Notes: generated by a model from the letters alone, not told the origin. 64,000 nt of DNA from Butyrivibrio fibrisolvens (GCF_023206215.1 NZ_CP065800.1:2542001-2606000); one strand, 5' to 3'. Shown: positions 42,067 to 51,441, counted from the first letter of the stretch. Translations and numbers: made by a program.

Positions 42067-43932
42067 ATGAACGAAGTTAAACAACCAAAAAAACCACTTA
42101 TTTTTTACTATCTGGCAGTACTTGTTTTGATGGTGATCATAAATCTTGTGGTTATGCCTCTTATAATCGGAGCTAACAGAACTGAAGTATCCTATAGCCA
42201 GTTCATAACCGATACAACACAGGGCAATATCAATAATGTCAAAATCTATACAAATGAAATAGTATATCAGAACAATGATGGTAAGATCTACTATACTGCT
42301 ACTATAGATGATCCGGAGCTTGTCAGCAGGCTTACAGAGTACGAAGTGGTTTTTTCCAGTGAGATAGAAACTCAGGTTTCACCGTTTATGGAGTTCATTC
42401 TGACATTTGTACTTCCTATCATCATCTTTATACTGCTTGGAAGATGGCTGTCCAACAGGATGATGGACAGAATGGGCGGTGGTGCATCAGGTCAGTCCAT
42501 GATGTTCGGAGGCCTTGGCAAGTCCAATGCAAGAGTATATGTACAGTCAACTGAGGGCATCAAATTTGCTGATGTTGCCGGTGAAGAGGAAGCCAAGGAC
42601 AATTTAAAGGAGATAGTCGACTATCTTCATAATCCTGGCAAATACAAAGAGATCGGCGCTTCTATGCCCAAGGGCATATTACTTGTAGGCCCTCCCGGGA
42701 CAGGTAAGACAATGCTTGCCAAGGCTGTTGCCGGAGAAGCTAATGTTCCTTTCTTTTCAATGAGCGGATCTGAGTTTGTAGAGATGTTTGTAGGTATGGG
42801 TGCTTCCAAGGTCAGAGACCTTTTCAAACAGGCCAAGGACAAGGCGCCTTGTATTGTATTCATAGATGAGATCGATGCTATTGGTAAGAAGCGTGATGGC
42901 CAGTTAAATGGCAATGATGAAAGAGAGCAGACTCTCAATCAGCTCCTTACAGAGATGGACGGATTTGAAGGTAACAACGGTGTTATGATTCTTGCTGCTA
43001 CCAACAGACCGGAATCTCTTGATCCTGCTCTTACAAGACCCGGACGTTTTGACAGAAGAGTTCCTGTAGAGCTTCCTGATCTTAAAGGCCGAGAAGATAT
43101 CCTCAAGGTTCATGCCAAGAAGATAAGGATCTCAGATGATGTTGATTTTAACAAGATAGCCAGAATGGCTACAGGTACTTCCGGTGCTGAACTTGCCAAC
43201 ATCATCAATGAAGGAGCCCTTCGAGCAGTAAGAGACGGCAGAAGATTTGCTAATCAGGCTGATCTTGAAGAGAGTATAGAAGTTGTAATAGCCGGTTATC
43301 AGAAGAAAAATTCAATCATGTCTGATAAAGAAAGGCTCATCGTATCCTATCACGAGGTAGGACATGCTCTTGTAGCTGCAATGCAGAAGGGAACAGCTCC
43401 TGTTCAGAAGATAACTATAGTTCCTCGTACAAGCGGAGCCCTTGGTTATACCATGCAGGTAGAAGAAGAGGGCAATCACTATCTTATGAGCAAGACTGAG
43501 CTTGAGAATGAGATAGCAACATTAACAGGAGGCCGTGCAGCAGAAGAGGTTGAGTTTGGATCTGTTACAACAGGTGCTTCCAATGATATAGAGCGTGCCA
43601 CTAAGCTTGCCAGAGCTATGATCACCAGATATGGTATGTCAGATGATTTTGACATGGTTGCTCTTGAAACCGTTAATAATCAGTATCTTGGCGGCGATGC
43701 TTCACTTGCGTGCTCTGCCCAGACTCAGGCAAGGATCGATCAGAAGGTAGTAGAGCTTGTTAAAAAACAGCATGAAAAGGCTATCAAGATCCTTAAAGAT
43801 AATAAGCCAAAACTTGACGAGATTGCCAAGTATCTGTATGAAAAAGAGACTATCACAGGTGAAGAGTTTATGAGCATCTTAAACCGTAAAAGTGATATAG
43901 CTGCTACGAGCGCAGAATCTTTTTCCATATAA
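42067..43932 (+). CDS. ftsH: ATP-dependent zinc metalloprotease FtsH
   Basis: A 621-residue membrane protease that degrades unstable membrane and soluble proteins. Helices lie at about 13-33 and 102-122, with the small extracytoplasmic domain between. The AAA domain has Walker A GPPGTGKT at 208-215, Walker [13 protein letters not shown], and the second region of homology [20 protein letters not shown]. The zinc site is HEVGH at 429-433 with the third ligand Asp in the following domain. Start ATG has AAAGGAATCT upstream. All features are normal for the family. Confidence 0.97.
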   Translation: MNEVKQPKKPLIFYYLAVLVLMVIINLVVMPLIIGANRTEVSYSQFITDTTQGNINNVKIYTNEIVYQNNDGKIYYTATIDDPELVSRLTEYEVVFSSEIETQVSPFMEFILTFVLPIIIFILLGRWLSNRMMDRMGGGASGQSMMFGGLGKSNARVYVQSTEGIKFADVAGEEEAKDNLKEIVDYLHNPGKYKEIGASMPKGILLVGPPGTGKTMLAKAVAGEANVPFFSMSGSEFVEMFVGMGASKVRDLFKQAKDKAPCIVFIDEIDAIGKKRDGQLNGNDEREQTLNQLLTEMDGFEGNNGVMILAATNRPESLDPALTRPGRFDRRVPVELPDLKGREDILKVHAKKIRISDDVDFNKIARMATGTSGAELANIINEGALRAVRDGRRFANQADLEESIEVVIAGYQKKNSIMSDKERLIVSYHEVGHALVAAMQKGTAPVQKITIVPRTSGALGYTMQVEEEGNHYLMSKTELENEIATLTGGRAAEEVEFGSVTTGASNDIERATKLARAMITRYGMSDDFDMVALETVNNQYLGGDASLACSAQTQARIDQKVVELVKKQHEKAIKILKDNKPKLDEIAKYLYEKETITGEEFMSILNRKSDIAATSAESFSI

Positions 43933-44023
43933 AAAGACTTAAAAAAGCCTTTTAGATACCGTATGATTCCACGGACTTTAGTATTTATTTGATATACCAA
44001 AGCCGATATGAATCAGTATATAA

Positions 44024-44075
44024 AGCCATTCTAATAAATGATGATGTGGATTCTCATTTTAGAATGGCTTTTTCC
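44024..44075 (+). terminator. Intrinsic terminator after ftsH
   Basis: AAAGCCATTCTAA and TTAGAATGGCTTT pair around a 24-base loop and are followed by TT. It separates ftsH from the c-di-GMP cluster. Confidence 0.75.
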
Positions 44076-44206
44076 ATATCGGAAAACCGGTTGCGATGAG
44101 TTTTGATTTGCGTCATAATAAAGTGGACGAAATTCTTACATTTTCTAAGTTCAGTATCCTGTGATCAAGTAGTACATAGCTTGGATATGCTGATAATGGG
44201 GTGAAT

Positions 44207-44842
44207 ATGGATATAACTGATTTTTCTACGGGTACAGAGATTACAATTTATATCCCTATAATGGACAAGATGATTCCGGCAGTATGTAGCGTCGTCGGGC
44301 CAAGAGGCGAAGGGATAATGGTAACCCAGCCAAGATATAAAGGGGTACCACTTAATGAAATGCATGATTTCTCCTTCAGCATCCATGATAAGGATTTTAA
44401 CAGATATAATTTCAAGTGTAGCCTTATACAGCCTATAGCTCAGCTCAATAACAGGTTCTACTATATGGAAGGACTTCAGGGTATAGACACTAAGAATTAT
44501 CGCAAAGCAAAGAGATATCCTGTAGGTATTCTGGGGACTGCCTATGCCGGCAAGGGTAGAGACGCACAGGTGGTCATATATGATATATCCATGAGAGGTA
44601 TATCTTTTGCTATGGAGAGAGAAGCTGTATTCCGTATTGGCGATGATGTGACTATAACGTTTCAGGAGAAAGAACGCAGCAGGCACTTGGTGATACAGGC
44701 TCAGATAGTCAGAAAGTTCTCTCTTGATGATTATGAGGCGGTAGGATGCAGGATGCATGACATAGGAACAGATGTAATGGCCTTTATAAAAAGGGTTAAG
44801 GACAGATATACGAATGGGGGCGAATCCGAAGATCAGGAATGA
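44207..44842 (+). CDS. PilZ-domain c-di-GMP receptor
   Basis: A 211-residue protein with a YcgR-like N-terminal domain (residues 1-95, TEITIYIPIMD.. and FKCSLIQPI) and a C-terminal PilZ domain. The c-di-GMP motifs are intact: RKAKR in NYRKAKRYPV near 103 and DISMRG near 128. YcgR-type proteins brake flagellar rotation when c-di-GMP is high. ATG 44207 is preferred (GGGG five bases upstream); GTG 44201 would add two residues. Two GGDEF genes follow, so sensing and making of c-di-GMP are linked here. Confidence 0.9.
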   Translation: MDITDFSTGTEITIYIPIMDKMIPAVCSVVGPRGEGIMVTQPRYKGVPLNEMHDFSFSIHDKDFNRYNFKCSLIQPIAQLNNRFYYMEGLQGIDTKNYRKAKRYPVGILGTAYAGKGRDAQVVIYDISMRGISFAMEREAVFRIGDDVTITFQEKERSRHLVIQAQIVRKFSLDDYEAVGCRMHDIGTDVMAFIKRVKDRYTNGGESEDQE

Positions 44843-44951
44843 TCAAAAGATAATGATCTGATAGGGACATTGTAGATAGAATATGAAATATAGAATATTC
44901 TGATCATCTATTTTCTGATCATCCGTATCTTAATAGCGGATTTTGACTTAT

Positions 44952-46796
44952 ATGAAGAAGATTGCTTTATTAACAGATGGATGGCGCAAGTTTATAGTTT
45001 ATGCCTGGGCAGAAGGCATAATGAGAAAGATACGTAAAGAGAATCTGGACATGGTCTTGTTCCAGTTCAACTGCTTTGGTAACTGGAGTAGTGATAGAGA
45101 GAACAATCAGGGGGAGTATAATATCTTCAACCTTCCTGATCTTACAGCATATGATGGTATTGTCATAGATGCCAATAATATAACAGATTATGAGGTGCTT
45201 CAGAAGCTCATCAGGATGGTAAGAGAAAGCGGAAAACCTGCTGTCAGCATAGGTCATGAGTTCCCTGGTCTGTATTATGTGGGTATTGATAATAGAAAGC
45301 CTATAGAAGAGATCATGGATCATCTTTATAATGTCCATAATTGCAGAAGCTTTGTCTTCGCAGGAGGCCCCGGAGACAATTTTGAGAACAGACAGAGGGC
45401 CGAATCTTATCTGGACTGTCTCCAGAAATATCAGCTTACAGAACTTAATAATCCGGTATTGTACGGTGACTACGAATTTGCCACAGGCGTTCGTTATATG
45501 AATGATTATATCGAGAACCATAAGCCCTTCCCTGATGCTTTTGTATGTTCTAATGACAATATAGCTACAGGAATCTGCAGGACAGCGGAGCTTAATGGTT
45601 ATCATGTCCCCGGAGACTTTCTTGTCACAGGTTTTGACAATCTTGAGAAGGCAAGGAACTATCTTCCTCAGATAACTACTGTTAATATGGACAGAGAGCT
45701 TATCGGAGAGAGAGCGCTTGAAATACTTATCGATCTGTGGGAAGGAAGAGAAGTATCTTCTCACACATATACAGATGCCAATGTTATCTTTGCCGAAAGC
45801 TGTGGTTGTCCCAACAGCGGAATGGTAGATTATAGGAATTATCTTAAGAATGTAATTGACTCTAACTGTGCCAAAGAGGTTTTTGATAATGAGATAGCAT
45901 GTCTTGAAAGAGATGTGCTCAAAGAGCCTACTATGCATGATATGTTTGACACTATAGAGAAATATATGTGCAGTAAAAATGTTGAAGGTTTCTTTGCAGT
46001 AGTAGATGAGAGGATATTTGAGCCTTACATGAGTACTCATTTTCCTACGGAGGGGTATTCTCGTCCTGATCTTAAAGTACAGCTTGCAGTATGTAATGGC
46101 AAGAGAACGTCTTTTGAATCGGTGGAGGACCTTATAGGATATATAGATCATAATCTTAAGGGAGTTCATTACCTTTTTAATCCTATACATTTTGGCAATG
46201 AAGCGGTTGGTTATACGCTTCATAAGAATCCGGTATTTCTCTATGAATGGTCCAATCTTCTCGATATGCAGGAAGGAATCATAGAGGGCTTTAAGAATCT
46301 TTTCCACAAGAAACAGCTCACCAATGCCATGAAGCAGCTTGAGGATGTCTACAATAAGGATCAGCTGACTGGGGTTTTCAACAGGATAGCTCTTACTGAT
46401 ATTGTTGAGTCCAGATTCAATAGAGAAAGAGCCAGAGGAATCATCTGGGGAGTTGTATTTGTTGATGCTGATAATTTTAAGACTCTTAATGACAGATACG
46501 GTCATGAGTATGGTGATAAGGTGCTTAAGATCATCGCTAAGACTATGAAGAAGCATGTGCCTGAAGGCGGCGATGTATTCAGATTTGGAGGAGATGAGTT
46601 CGTAGCTCTTTTTCCAAATGCATCCAGAGGCGTTTTGAAAAGTTACAGAGAGAAGGTTGTAAGCGAGCTTGAGCAAAATGATACTGCTATCAGCATGGGA
46701 AGCTGTCTTACCAATATGAATATGACTCTGACCTTGTCTGATTATATTTCGGCTGCAGATGGCAGTATGTACCTTGATAAAAATGACAAAGGCTGA
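44952..46796 (+). CDS. LacI/GalR-type ligand-binding domain fused to GGDEF
   Basis: A 614-residue cytoplasmic protein. Residues 1-275 are a periplasmic-binding-protein-like sugar sensor as in LacI/GalR regulators (KIALLTDG, FVFAGGPGDN, DAFVCSNDNIATG, LVTGFDNLEKA, TTVNMDRELIGERA), but the DNA-binding headpiece is absent. A middle region of about 170 residues leads to a GGDEF domain (YNKDQLTGVFNR, DADNFKTLNDRYGHE, FGGDEF intact) at about 465-614. No RxxD inhibitory site is visible. It should couple an intracellular sugar-like ligand to c-di-GMP synthesis. The ATG has no clear ribosome site; a TTG nine bases upstream is possible. Confidence 0.87.
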   Translation: MKKIALLTDGWRKFIVYAWAEGIMRKIRKENLDMVLFQFNCFGNWSSDRENNQGEYNIFNLPDLTAYDGIVIDANNITDYEVLQKLIRMVRESGKPAVSIGHEFPGLYYVGIDNRKPIEEIMDHLYNVHNCRSFVFAGGPGDNFENRQRAESYLDCLQKYQLTELNNPVLYGDYEFATGVRYMNDYIENHKPFPDAFVCSNDNIATGICRTAELNGYHVPGDFLVTGFDNLEKARNYLPQITTVNMDRELIGERALEILIDLWEGREVSSHTYTDANVIFAESCGCPNSGMVDYRNYLKNVIDSNCAKEVFDNEIACLERDVLKEPTMHDMFDTIEKYMCSKNVEGFFAVVDERIFEPYMSTHFPTEGYSRPDLKVQLAVCNGKRTSFESVEDLIGYIDHNLKGVHYLFNPIHFGNEAVGYTLHKNPVFLYEWSNLLDMQEGIIEGFKNLFHKKQLTNAMKQLEDVYNKDQLTGVFNRIALTDIVESRFNRERARGIIWGVVFVDADNFKTLNDRYGHEYGDKVLKIIAKTMKKHVPEGGDVFRFGGDEFVALFPNASRGVLKSYREKVVSELEQNDTAISMGSCLTNMNMTLTLSDYISAADGSMYLDKNDKG

Positions 46797-46870
46797 TCAT
46801 TACTATATTCAGAGAGCTTTATAACCTGCTTTTTGTCCAATATTTTGAACTAATTTTTCAAAGGACTTTA

Positions 46871-46928
46871 TCCGAAAAACTATGTGGCTATTTATTGTTG
46901 CATTTTATGATTTGAGCTTTTTCGGAGG
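46871..46928 (+). promoter_or_regulatory. Hairpin that can sequester the ribosome site of the next gene
   Basis: TCCGAAAAA (46871-46879) is complementary to TTTTTCGGA (46918-46926), whose end is the first half of the GGAGG at 46924-46928. ATG is at 46935. Pairing would cover part of the ribosome site. The loop is 38 bases, so the structure may be conditional or chance. Confidence 0.35.
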
Positions 46929-46934
46929 ATCCGA

Positions 46935-48827
46935 ATGAAGATAAACTTTTCAGGCGAACGATACAGATATTACATTCTTGGATTTCTTGTGCTTGGTTTT
47001 TTTATAACTACGGCTATTTTTAGTTATAATACCAAAGATACAAATGAGCTTTTTTTCAGTATAGAAGACGGTGTGTATATTGACTTTGATGATGGATGGA
47101 TCGATGAAGAAGGCAATACTGTCAATATCGCTGATCTTACTTATCATGGTCATAGAGATAGAGAAAGTTATCTTTTCCACAGAACTATTCCTGAGGGTCT
47201 TACAGGCGAAGAGTCTCTTAGCTTTGAAGTTAAGCATATGGGATTTTGCATATATTTTGATGACAGGGAATATGACGGATATGATTATGGAGAGACTCCG
47301 GATAGTCTGGACTTTGTAACGGATGATCTTGATGCAAGATATGTAACTACAGATTTTGAAAAGATGATAATGCAGCACTATACGGACTATTATAAATTGT
47401 ATGGTGTTGATTATATTGCGTATATGGTTGATGGGTTAGGATCAGGCCTTGGAAGCCGCGGGGCGGGTACTTATCTTAGGACTATGCAGCTATATACTTC
47501 TGATGTTGGAGATACTATATATCTCGAACTGTTCCCTGTCTATAGTAATTCCAAGATTAGTAACATGGCAATCGAACCGGCGAGCGCTTACATAAGATCC
47601 AGGATCATGGCTGCTCTTCCAAGGTTTATTGTCTGCATAGTTATTATTTTAATAGGAGTTGCTATCATAATTGTCACTAGGCTTATCCCTGACAAAAGAT
47701 CAGGAAGGATATATGAGTCACTTGCTGCGCTGATCATACTTATAGGATTATGGTCGATGATAGAAACTCATCTTCTTGACTATGTCCTTGGTACATCCGA
47801 ATATCTGCATACGATCGCATATTTTCTCCTTATGTCGATGGCTTATCCTATAGCGGTATTTAGTGATATGGTGACGCTTAAACCGCACAAGAGGATTGCC
47901 GGAATTGTATTCTGGGCAACTGTGATCCTGATCGATTATTGTACGATTACCAACTATACTGGGATATTCGATTTCCATGAGACAGTATATCTTTCAGATC
48001 TACTTATAATGATAACGGGCTTTTTCGTTATAATCAGGATCATTGTGGATCAGAAATTCAGGAAAGATAATGATCTTCATGTTAATACCAACTGGATTGA
48101 TATCTCTCTTGCATTCATAACTTTCATGGGGCTTATAGATCTGCTTAGGTACATCAACATCATGCATGCCAAGAAGATATTTGATAGTAGTTTCTTCACA
48201 AGAATAGGTGTCCTTGTATTTACGGTCGGTATGTTCATCAATCTGTTCATGGATGCTATGAACAGGAACAGACAGGCTGATAAGGCCGGAGCCTATATGG
48301 AGATGGCATTTACAGATGCTCTTACAGGTATTCCTAACCGCGGAGCTTTTCTCCTAAAAGAGAGTGAGATCTCTGACAGGATGAGGGAGGTTTCCAAGAG
48401 GAAAAAAGATGTAAACTTCCAGATAGTATATGTAGCACTTGATCTTAACGGTCTTAAGATAGTAAATGATACTTTGGGACATGCAACAGGTGATGATTAT
48501 ATAGTTGCTGCTTCAGGGATATTGATGCAGGCATTTTCAGATTATGGTTATGTGTACAGAGTTGGCGGTGATGAATTTGCATCTTTTATCGTTTGTGATA
48601 ATGCAGTGGACAGGTATTTAGAGTGCATTGACAAGATGCGTGAGATGATTCAGGATTATAATGAAAAGTCAGGCAAGGATATGCAGATGCATATAGCTTA
48701 TGGCTATAGCGTGTGGACTCCGGGAGATCATCGCGATATTGGCAAAGTAGAAAAAGACGGCGATGAAGCTATGTATGAAAAGAAACGTCAGATGAAAAAG
48801 GTAGCTGCTGCTAAGAAGAAAAGCTGA
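46935..48827 (+). CDS. Membrane diguanylate cyclase with 7TMR-DISM-like sensor
   Basis: A 630-residue protein. An N-terminal helix (YYILGFLVLGFFITTAIFSY) precedes an extracytoplasmic beta-rich domain of about 190 residues in the style of 7TMR-DISM extracellular domains. Then come seven helices between about 228 and 435 and a GGDEF domain (AFTDALTGIPNRGAF, DLNGLKIVNDTLGH, VGGDEF intact) at about 455-620. It should make c-di-GMP in response to an external ligand. There is no RxxD site. GGAGGATCCGA precedes the ATG. The C-terminus is Lys/Ala-rich. Confidence 0.9.
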   Translation: MKINFSGERYRYYILGFLVLGFFITTAIFSYNTKDTNELFFSIEDGVYIDFDDGWIDEEGNTVNIADLTYHGHRDRESYLFHRTIPEGLTGEESLSFEVKHMGFCIYFDDREYDGYDYGETPDSLDFVTDDLDARYVTTDFEKMIMQHYTDYYKLYGVDYIAYMVDGLGSGLGSRGAGTYLRTMQLYTSDVGDTIYLELFPVYSNSKISNMAIEPASAYIRSRIMAALPRFIVCIVIILIGVAIIIVTRLIPDKRSGRIYESLAALIILIGLWSMIETHLLDYVLGTSEYLHTIAYFLLMSMAYPIAVFSDMVTLKPHKRIAGIVFWATVILIDYCTITNYTGIFDFHETVYLSDLLIMITGFFVIIRIIVDQKFRKDNDLHVNTNWIDISLAFITFMGLIDLLRYINIMHAKKIFDSSFFTRIGVLVFTVGMFINLFMDAMNRNRQADKAGAYMEMAFTDALTGIPNRGAFLLKESEISDRMREVSKRKKDVNFQIVYVALDLNGLKIVNDTLGHATGDDYIVAASGILMQAFSDYGYVYRVGGDEFASFIVCDNAVDRYLECIDKMREMIQDYNEKSGKDMQMHIAYGYSVWTPGDHRDIGKVEKDGDEAMYEKKRQMKKVAAAKKKS

Positions 48828-48856
48828 TTATACAAAAGATAATTATAAATAAGATA

Positions 48857-48934
48857 ACTAAAACTTCCCACTTGGACGGGCCGGCATCCCCAAAGTCTTT
48901 GCAGGGGCAGGCCCGTCCAAGTGGGAAGTTTAGT
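48857..48934. repeat. Short (78-bp) form of the hairpin family
   Basis: ACTAAAACTTCCCACTTGGA..GGGCC on the left pairs almost perfectly with GGCCCG..TCCAAGTGGGAAGTTTAGT on the right. The outer 15-18 bases equal the ends of the full element at 50377-50672, but the tip and inner arms are missing. It lies between the GGDEF and GH13 genes and may also end transcription. Confidence 0.8.
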
Positions 48935-48985
48935 AAGATAATTATAAAAAAGTTGAGTATAAGAATTTGTAGGGAGGCTTAATCT

Positions 48986-50292
48986 ATGTGGGCTTATGAA
49001 AGTGTTTTTATCAGATATATCCACTTGGTGCTTGCGGCGCACCTTTTGAAAATGATGGTAAACCTGAAAAGAGACTCAAAAAACTTGATACTTATGTTCC
49101 TCATCTGAAGAAATTGGGAGTAAAGGGCGTCCTGTTCAACCCTTTATTTGATTCTGATACCCATGGTTATAATACAAGAGATTATCGCAAGGTTGATGTA
49201 AGACTTGGAGATAACGCAGATTTTAAAAAGCTTGTTGATAAGCTCCACAAGGCAGGCATCAAGGTTATACTTGATGCTGTATTTAATCATGTAGGCAGAG
49301 GATTCTGGGGCTTTACTGATGTCCTTGAAAAAAGGGAAGGATCAGAGTATAAAGACTGGTTTCATATAAATTTTGACGGCAATAATGGCTATAATGACGG
49401 ACTCTGGTACGAAGGCTGGGAAGGTAACTTCGACCTTGTTAAGCTCAATCTGCAGAATCCGGCAGTCACAGATTATCTTATAGATACTGTTAGATACTGG
49501 ATTGATACTTTTGATATAGATGGTCTTAGACTTGATGTTGCATACTGCCTCGATCAGAACTTTATAAGAAGGCTTCGCTATGAATCTTCGCAGATGAAGG
49601 AAGATTTCTTCCTGATGGGAGAGATGATAGGCGGAGATTACAGGAATATCTGCGGAGAGGGCCTGTGCGATAGTGCGACCAACTATGAATGCTACAAAGG
49701 GCTTTTTTCTTCAATGAATTCTTATAACCTGTTTGAGATAACGCATTCACTTCTGCGTCAGTTCGGCCCTGAGAACTGGACCTTGTACAGGGGCATGCAT
49801 CTGTGGTCTTTTGTAGACAATCATGATGTTACCAGAGTATCAAGTATCCTTGCTAATCCTGAACATATAAAGCCTATCTATGCTCTTATGTGCGGGATGC
49901 CGGGTATACCATCTATATACTATGGTAGTGAATGGGGTTTTAAAGCAGATAAATCTCAGGGTGACCCCGCGCTTAGACCTATGTTTGATAAGCCTTTATG
50001 GAACGAGCTTACAGATTATATAAAGGGATGCATTAGTGCGTTCCAGTCATCCAAGGCCCTTCAGTACGGAGCCTTTAAATCACTTGTCCTTCAGAACAAG
50101 GCCTGCGTATGGGAACGTGAGACTGATGATGACAGAGTACTGGTAGCATGTAATATAGACGGTGCACCATTTACCGCCCATTTCGATGCAAGAGCAGGAC
50201 AAGCCGTGGATCTTATAACCGGCGAGATGATAGATTTTGGCGGCGGCCTCGAAATCCCGCCATACACAGCCTACATACTAAAGCCGCAATGA
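48986..50292 (+). pseudogene. GH13 alpha-amylase/alpha-glucosidase gene with a one-base frameshift
   Basis: GGGAGG and ATG 48986 open MWAYESVF, then the frame is lost. One added base in the T run at 49005-49009 restores it and gives YQIYPLGACGAPFENDG, joining the long frame to 50292. The span of 1307 bases is exactly one short of 436 codons. The domain is otherwise complete for a short GH13 enzyme: nucleophile Asp in GLRLDVAYCL, acid/base Glu in FLMGEMIGG, third Asp in FVDNHDVTRV, and a small C-terminal beta domain. The product would split alpha-glucosidic bonds of maltodextrins inside the cell, since no signal peptide is present. A true mutation, a sequencing error, or phase variation cannot be told apart. 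Internal starts would lack strand 1 of the barrel. Confidence 0.85.
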
Positions 50293-50328
50293 CCCCCTTG
50301 GGACGGAGGCAAGAGACTATCTAGCGTC

Positions 50329-50373
50329 AACTTGGATTTGAGAGATCAAATCTAAGGTTGGCGCTTTTTTATT
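50329..50373 (+). terminator. Intrinsic terminator of the GH13 gene
   Basis: GCGTCAACTTGGATTTGA and TCAAATCTAAGGTTGGCGC pair with few mismatches around a short loop and are followed by six T. Confidence 0.88.
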
Positions 50374-50376
50374 TAC

Positions 50377-50672
50377 TCAAACTTCCCACTTGGACGGTGC
50401 AGTATCACCCCAAGGCTTTGCTGGGACAAGCAGTATATAGATCATTGCCATGCTGTTAATCGTTTTATAATTCATGGCATGATATCTGATGATTCCCATT
50501 CTGGGGTCCAAACTCGCTTCGCTCAGACAGGTGGACCCCGGGAAGAATGGAAATCTCCATCTATCATGCTCATGAATTTAATAAAACGATTAAAAAGCAT
50601 GGCAATGATCTATATACTGCTTGTCCCAGCAAAGCCTTGGGTGATACTGCACCGTCCAAGTGGGAAGTTTGA
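50377..50672. repeat. Full-length 296-bp hairpin element, copy 1
   Basis: The left arm starting TCAAACTTCCCACTTGGACG at 50377 is matched by its reverse complement ending at 50672. The outer 80 bases are identical except for one extra C, and pairing continues inward with a few mismatches to a tip at 50503-50539. The tip is GGGGTCCA..TGGACCCC enclosing CTCGCTTCGCTCAG. The element fills most of the 505-base gap between the GH13 terminator and the tetR promoter. No credible ORF lies inside. The ends match 48857-48934 and the tip matches 58103-58137 (inverted). Confidence 0.88.
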
Positions 50673-50722
50673 ATTATTTACATAACTCAATAAGATCGTA
50701 TAAAAAATACTAATAATATATA

Positions 50723-50784
50723 TTGACAAGTTAGCTATCCCTAACTATAATGTTAGCTGTAACTAACAAGTTAACATTGTTAAC
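50723..50784 (+). promoter_or_regulatory. tetR promoter with two operators
   Basis: TTGACA (50723-50728), 17 bases, TATAAT (50746-50751): both boxes perfect. The palindrome GTTAG-N6-CTAAC fills the spacer (50730-50745) and recurs at 50752-50767, 22 bases on, just after the -10 box. A third palindrome, GTTAACATTGTTAAC, follows at 50770-50784. Binding of the TetR protein encoded next would block polymerase, giving autoregulation and control of the transporter operon. Confidence 0.85.
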
Positions 50785-50798
50785 ATCAAGAGGATCAC

Positions 50799-51413
50799 AT
50801 GAATAATGCAGATACCAGCACTAGAGAGAAGATATTAGAGGTTGCTACTAAGGAGTTTATGCAGAACGGATTTGCTGATGCCTCGATGAGAAAGATCGCA
50901 GGCAAAGTGGGGATTACTGCAACTGCGCTATATAGACATTATAAGGACAAGGAAGCCATATTCGACGCTGTTGTCAATCCTGCGGTACAGGCATGGGAGA
51001 ATCTATGCCGGGCCGAGGAAGTAAGGCAGACAGGAACAGCTAGAGAATCCGGGCTTGACGCAATGTGGGGAGACAACGATCAGGCAAGACGAATTGTTGA
51101 ACTTATATATAAAGACTTTGATGCACATAAGCTTTTGTTTTGTAAAAGTGAGGGAACTAAGTATGAAGACTACCTTCACGAAGTAGTGACCAAGGTTCAG
51201 ACAGCAACACTTAAGTTTATGAAAGAAATAGAAGATAAAGGCATATTGGTAAATCATGTTGATGAAAAAGAAATGCATCTTATTTTGAGCGCTCAATATA
51301 CAGCGATGCTTGAGATGGTAAACCATGATTTTTCTTATGAAGAGGCCCTTCATTACTGCGGGACAGTAAATACTTTCTTCAAAGAGGGCTGGAGGAAATT
51401 TCTTGGTTTTTAA
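50799..51413 (+). CDS. TetR-family repressor
   Basis: A 204-residue regulator. The N-terminal HTH is typical (TREKILEVATKEFMQNGF, then MRKIAGKVGITATALYRHYKDKEAIFDAV). The C-terminal ligand domain is not assigned to a known ligand class. The ribosome site is AAGAGGATCAC. It begins an operon with an exporter-type ABC pair and an ECF importer, 28 bases before the first. Palindromic operators lie on its own promoter. If the system imports iron or haem compounds, the ligand could be such a compound or its metal; that is inferred. Confidence 0.93.
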   Translation: MNNADTSTREKILEVATKEFMQNGFADASMRKIAGKVGITATALYRHYKDKEAIFDAVVNPAVQAWENLCRAEEVRQTGTARESGLDAMWGDNDQARRIVELIYKDFDAHKLLFCKSEGTKYEDYLHEVVTKVQTATLKFMKEIEDKGILVNHVDEKEMHLILSAQYTAMLEMVNHDFSYEEALHYCGTVNTFFKEGWRKFLGF

Positions 51414-51441
51414 AATATAACATCAATAAAAGGAGGAATCT

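Noticed and set aside
44002..44009. A fourth GCCGATAT box before the PilZ gene
   Set aside because: There is no TAAN box 16 bases upstream, and the ftsH terminator at 44024-44075 lies between it and the gene.
44970..46676. A 568-codon open frame on the minus strand
   Set aside because: It is opposite the LacI-like/GGDEF gene, has no recognisable domain, is rich in Ile, Tyr and Cys as antisense shadows are here, and lacks a ribosome site.
49001..49012. Programmed -1 frameshift in the GH13 gene
   Set aside because: The slippery heptamer is not in the required phase (codons GTT TTT ATC), the shift would come after only eight codons, and GH13 enzymes are not known to use it. A lost base is simpler.
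50479..50685. Open frame inside hairpin copy 1
   Set aside because: It covers the tip and right arm of the palindrome, has no ribosome site and no homology; the frame is a by-product of the repeat.
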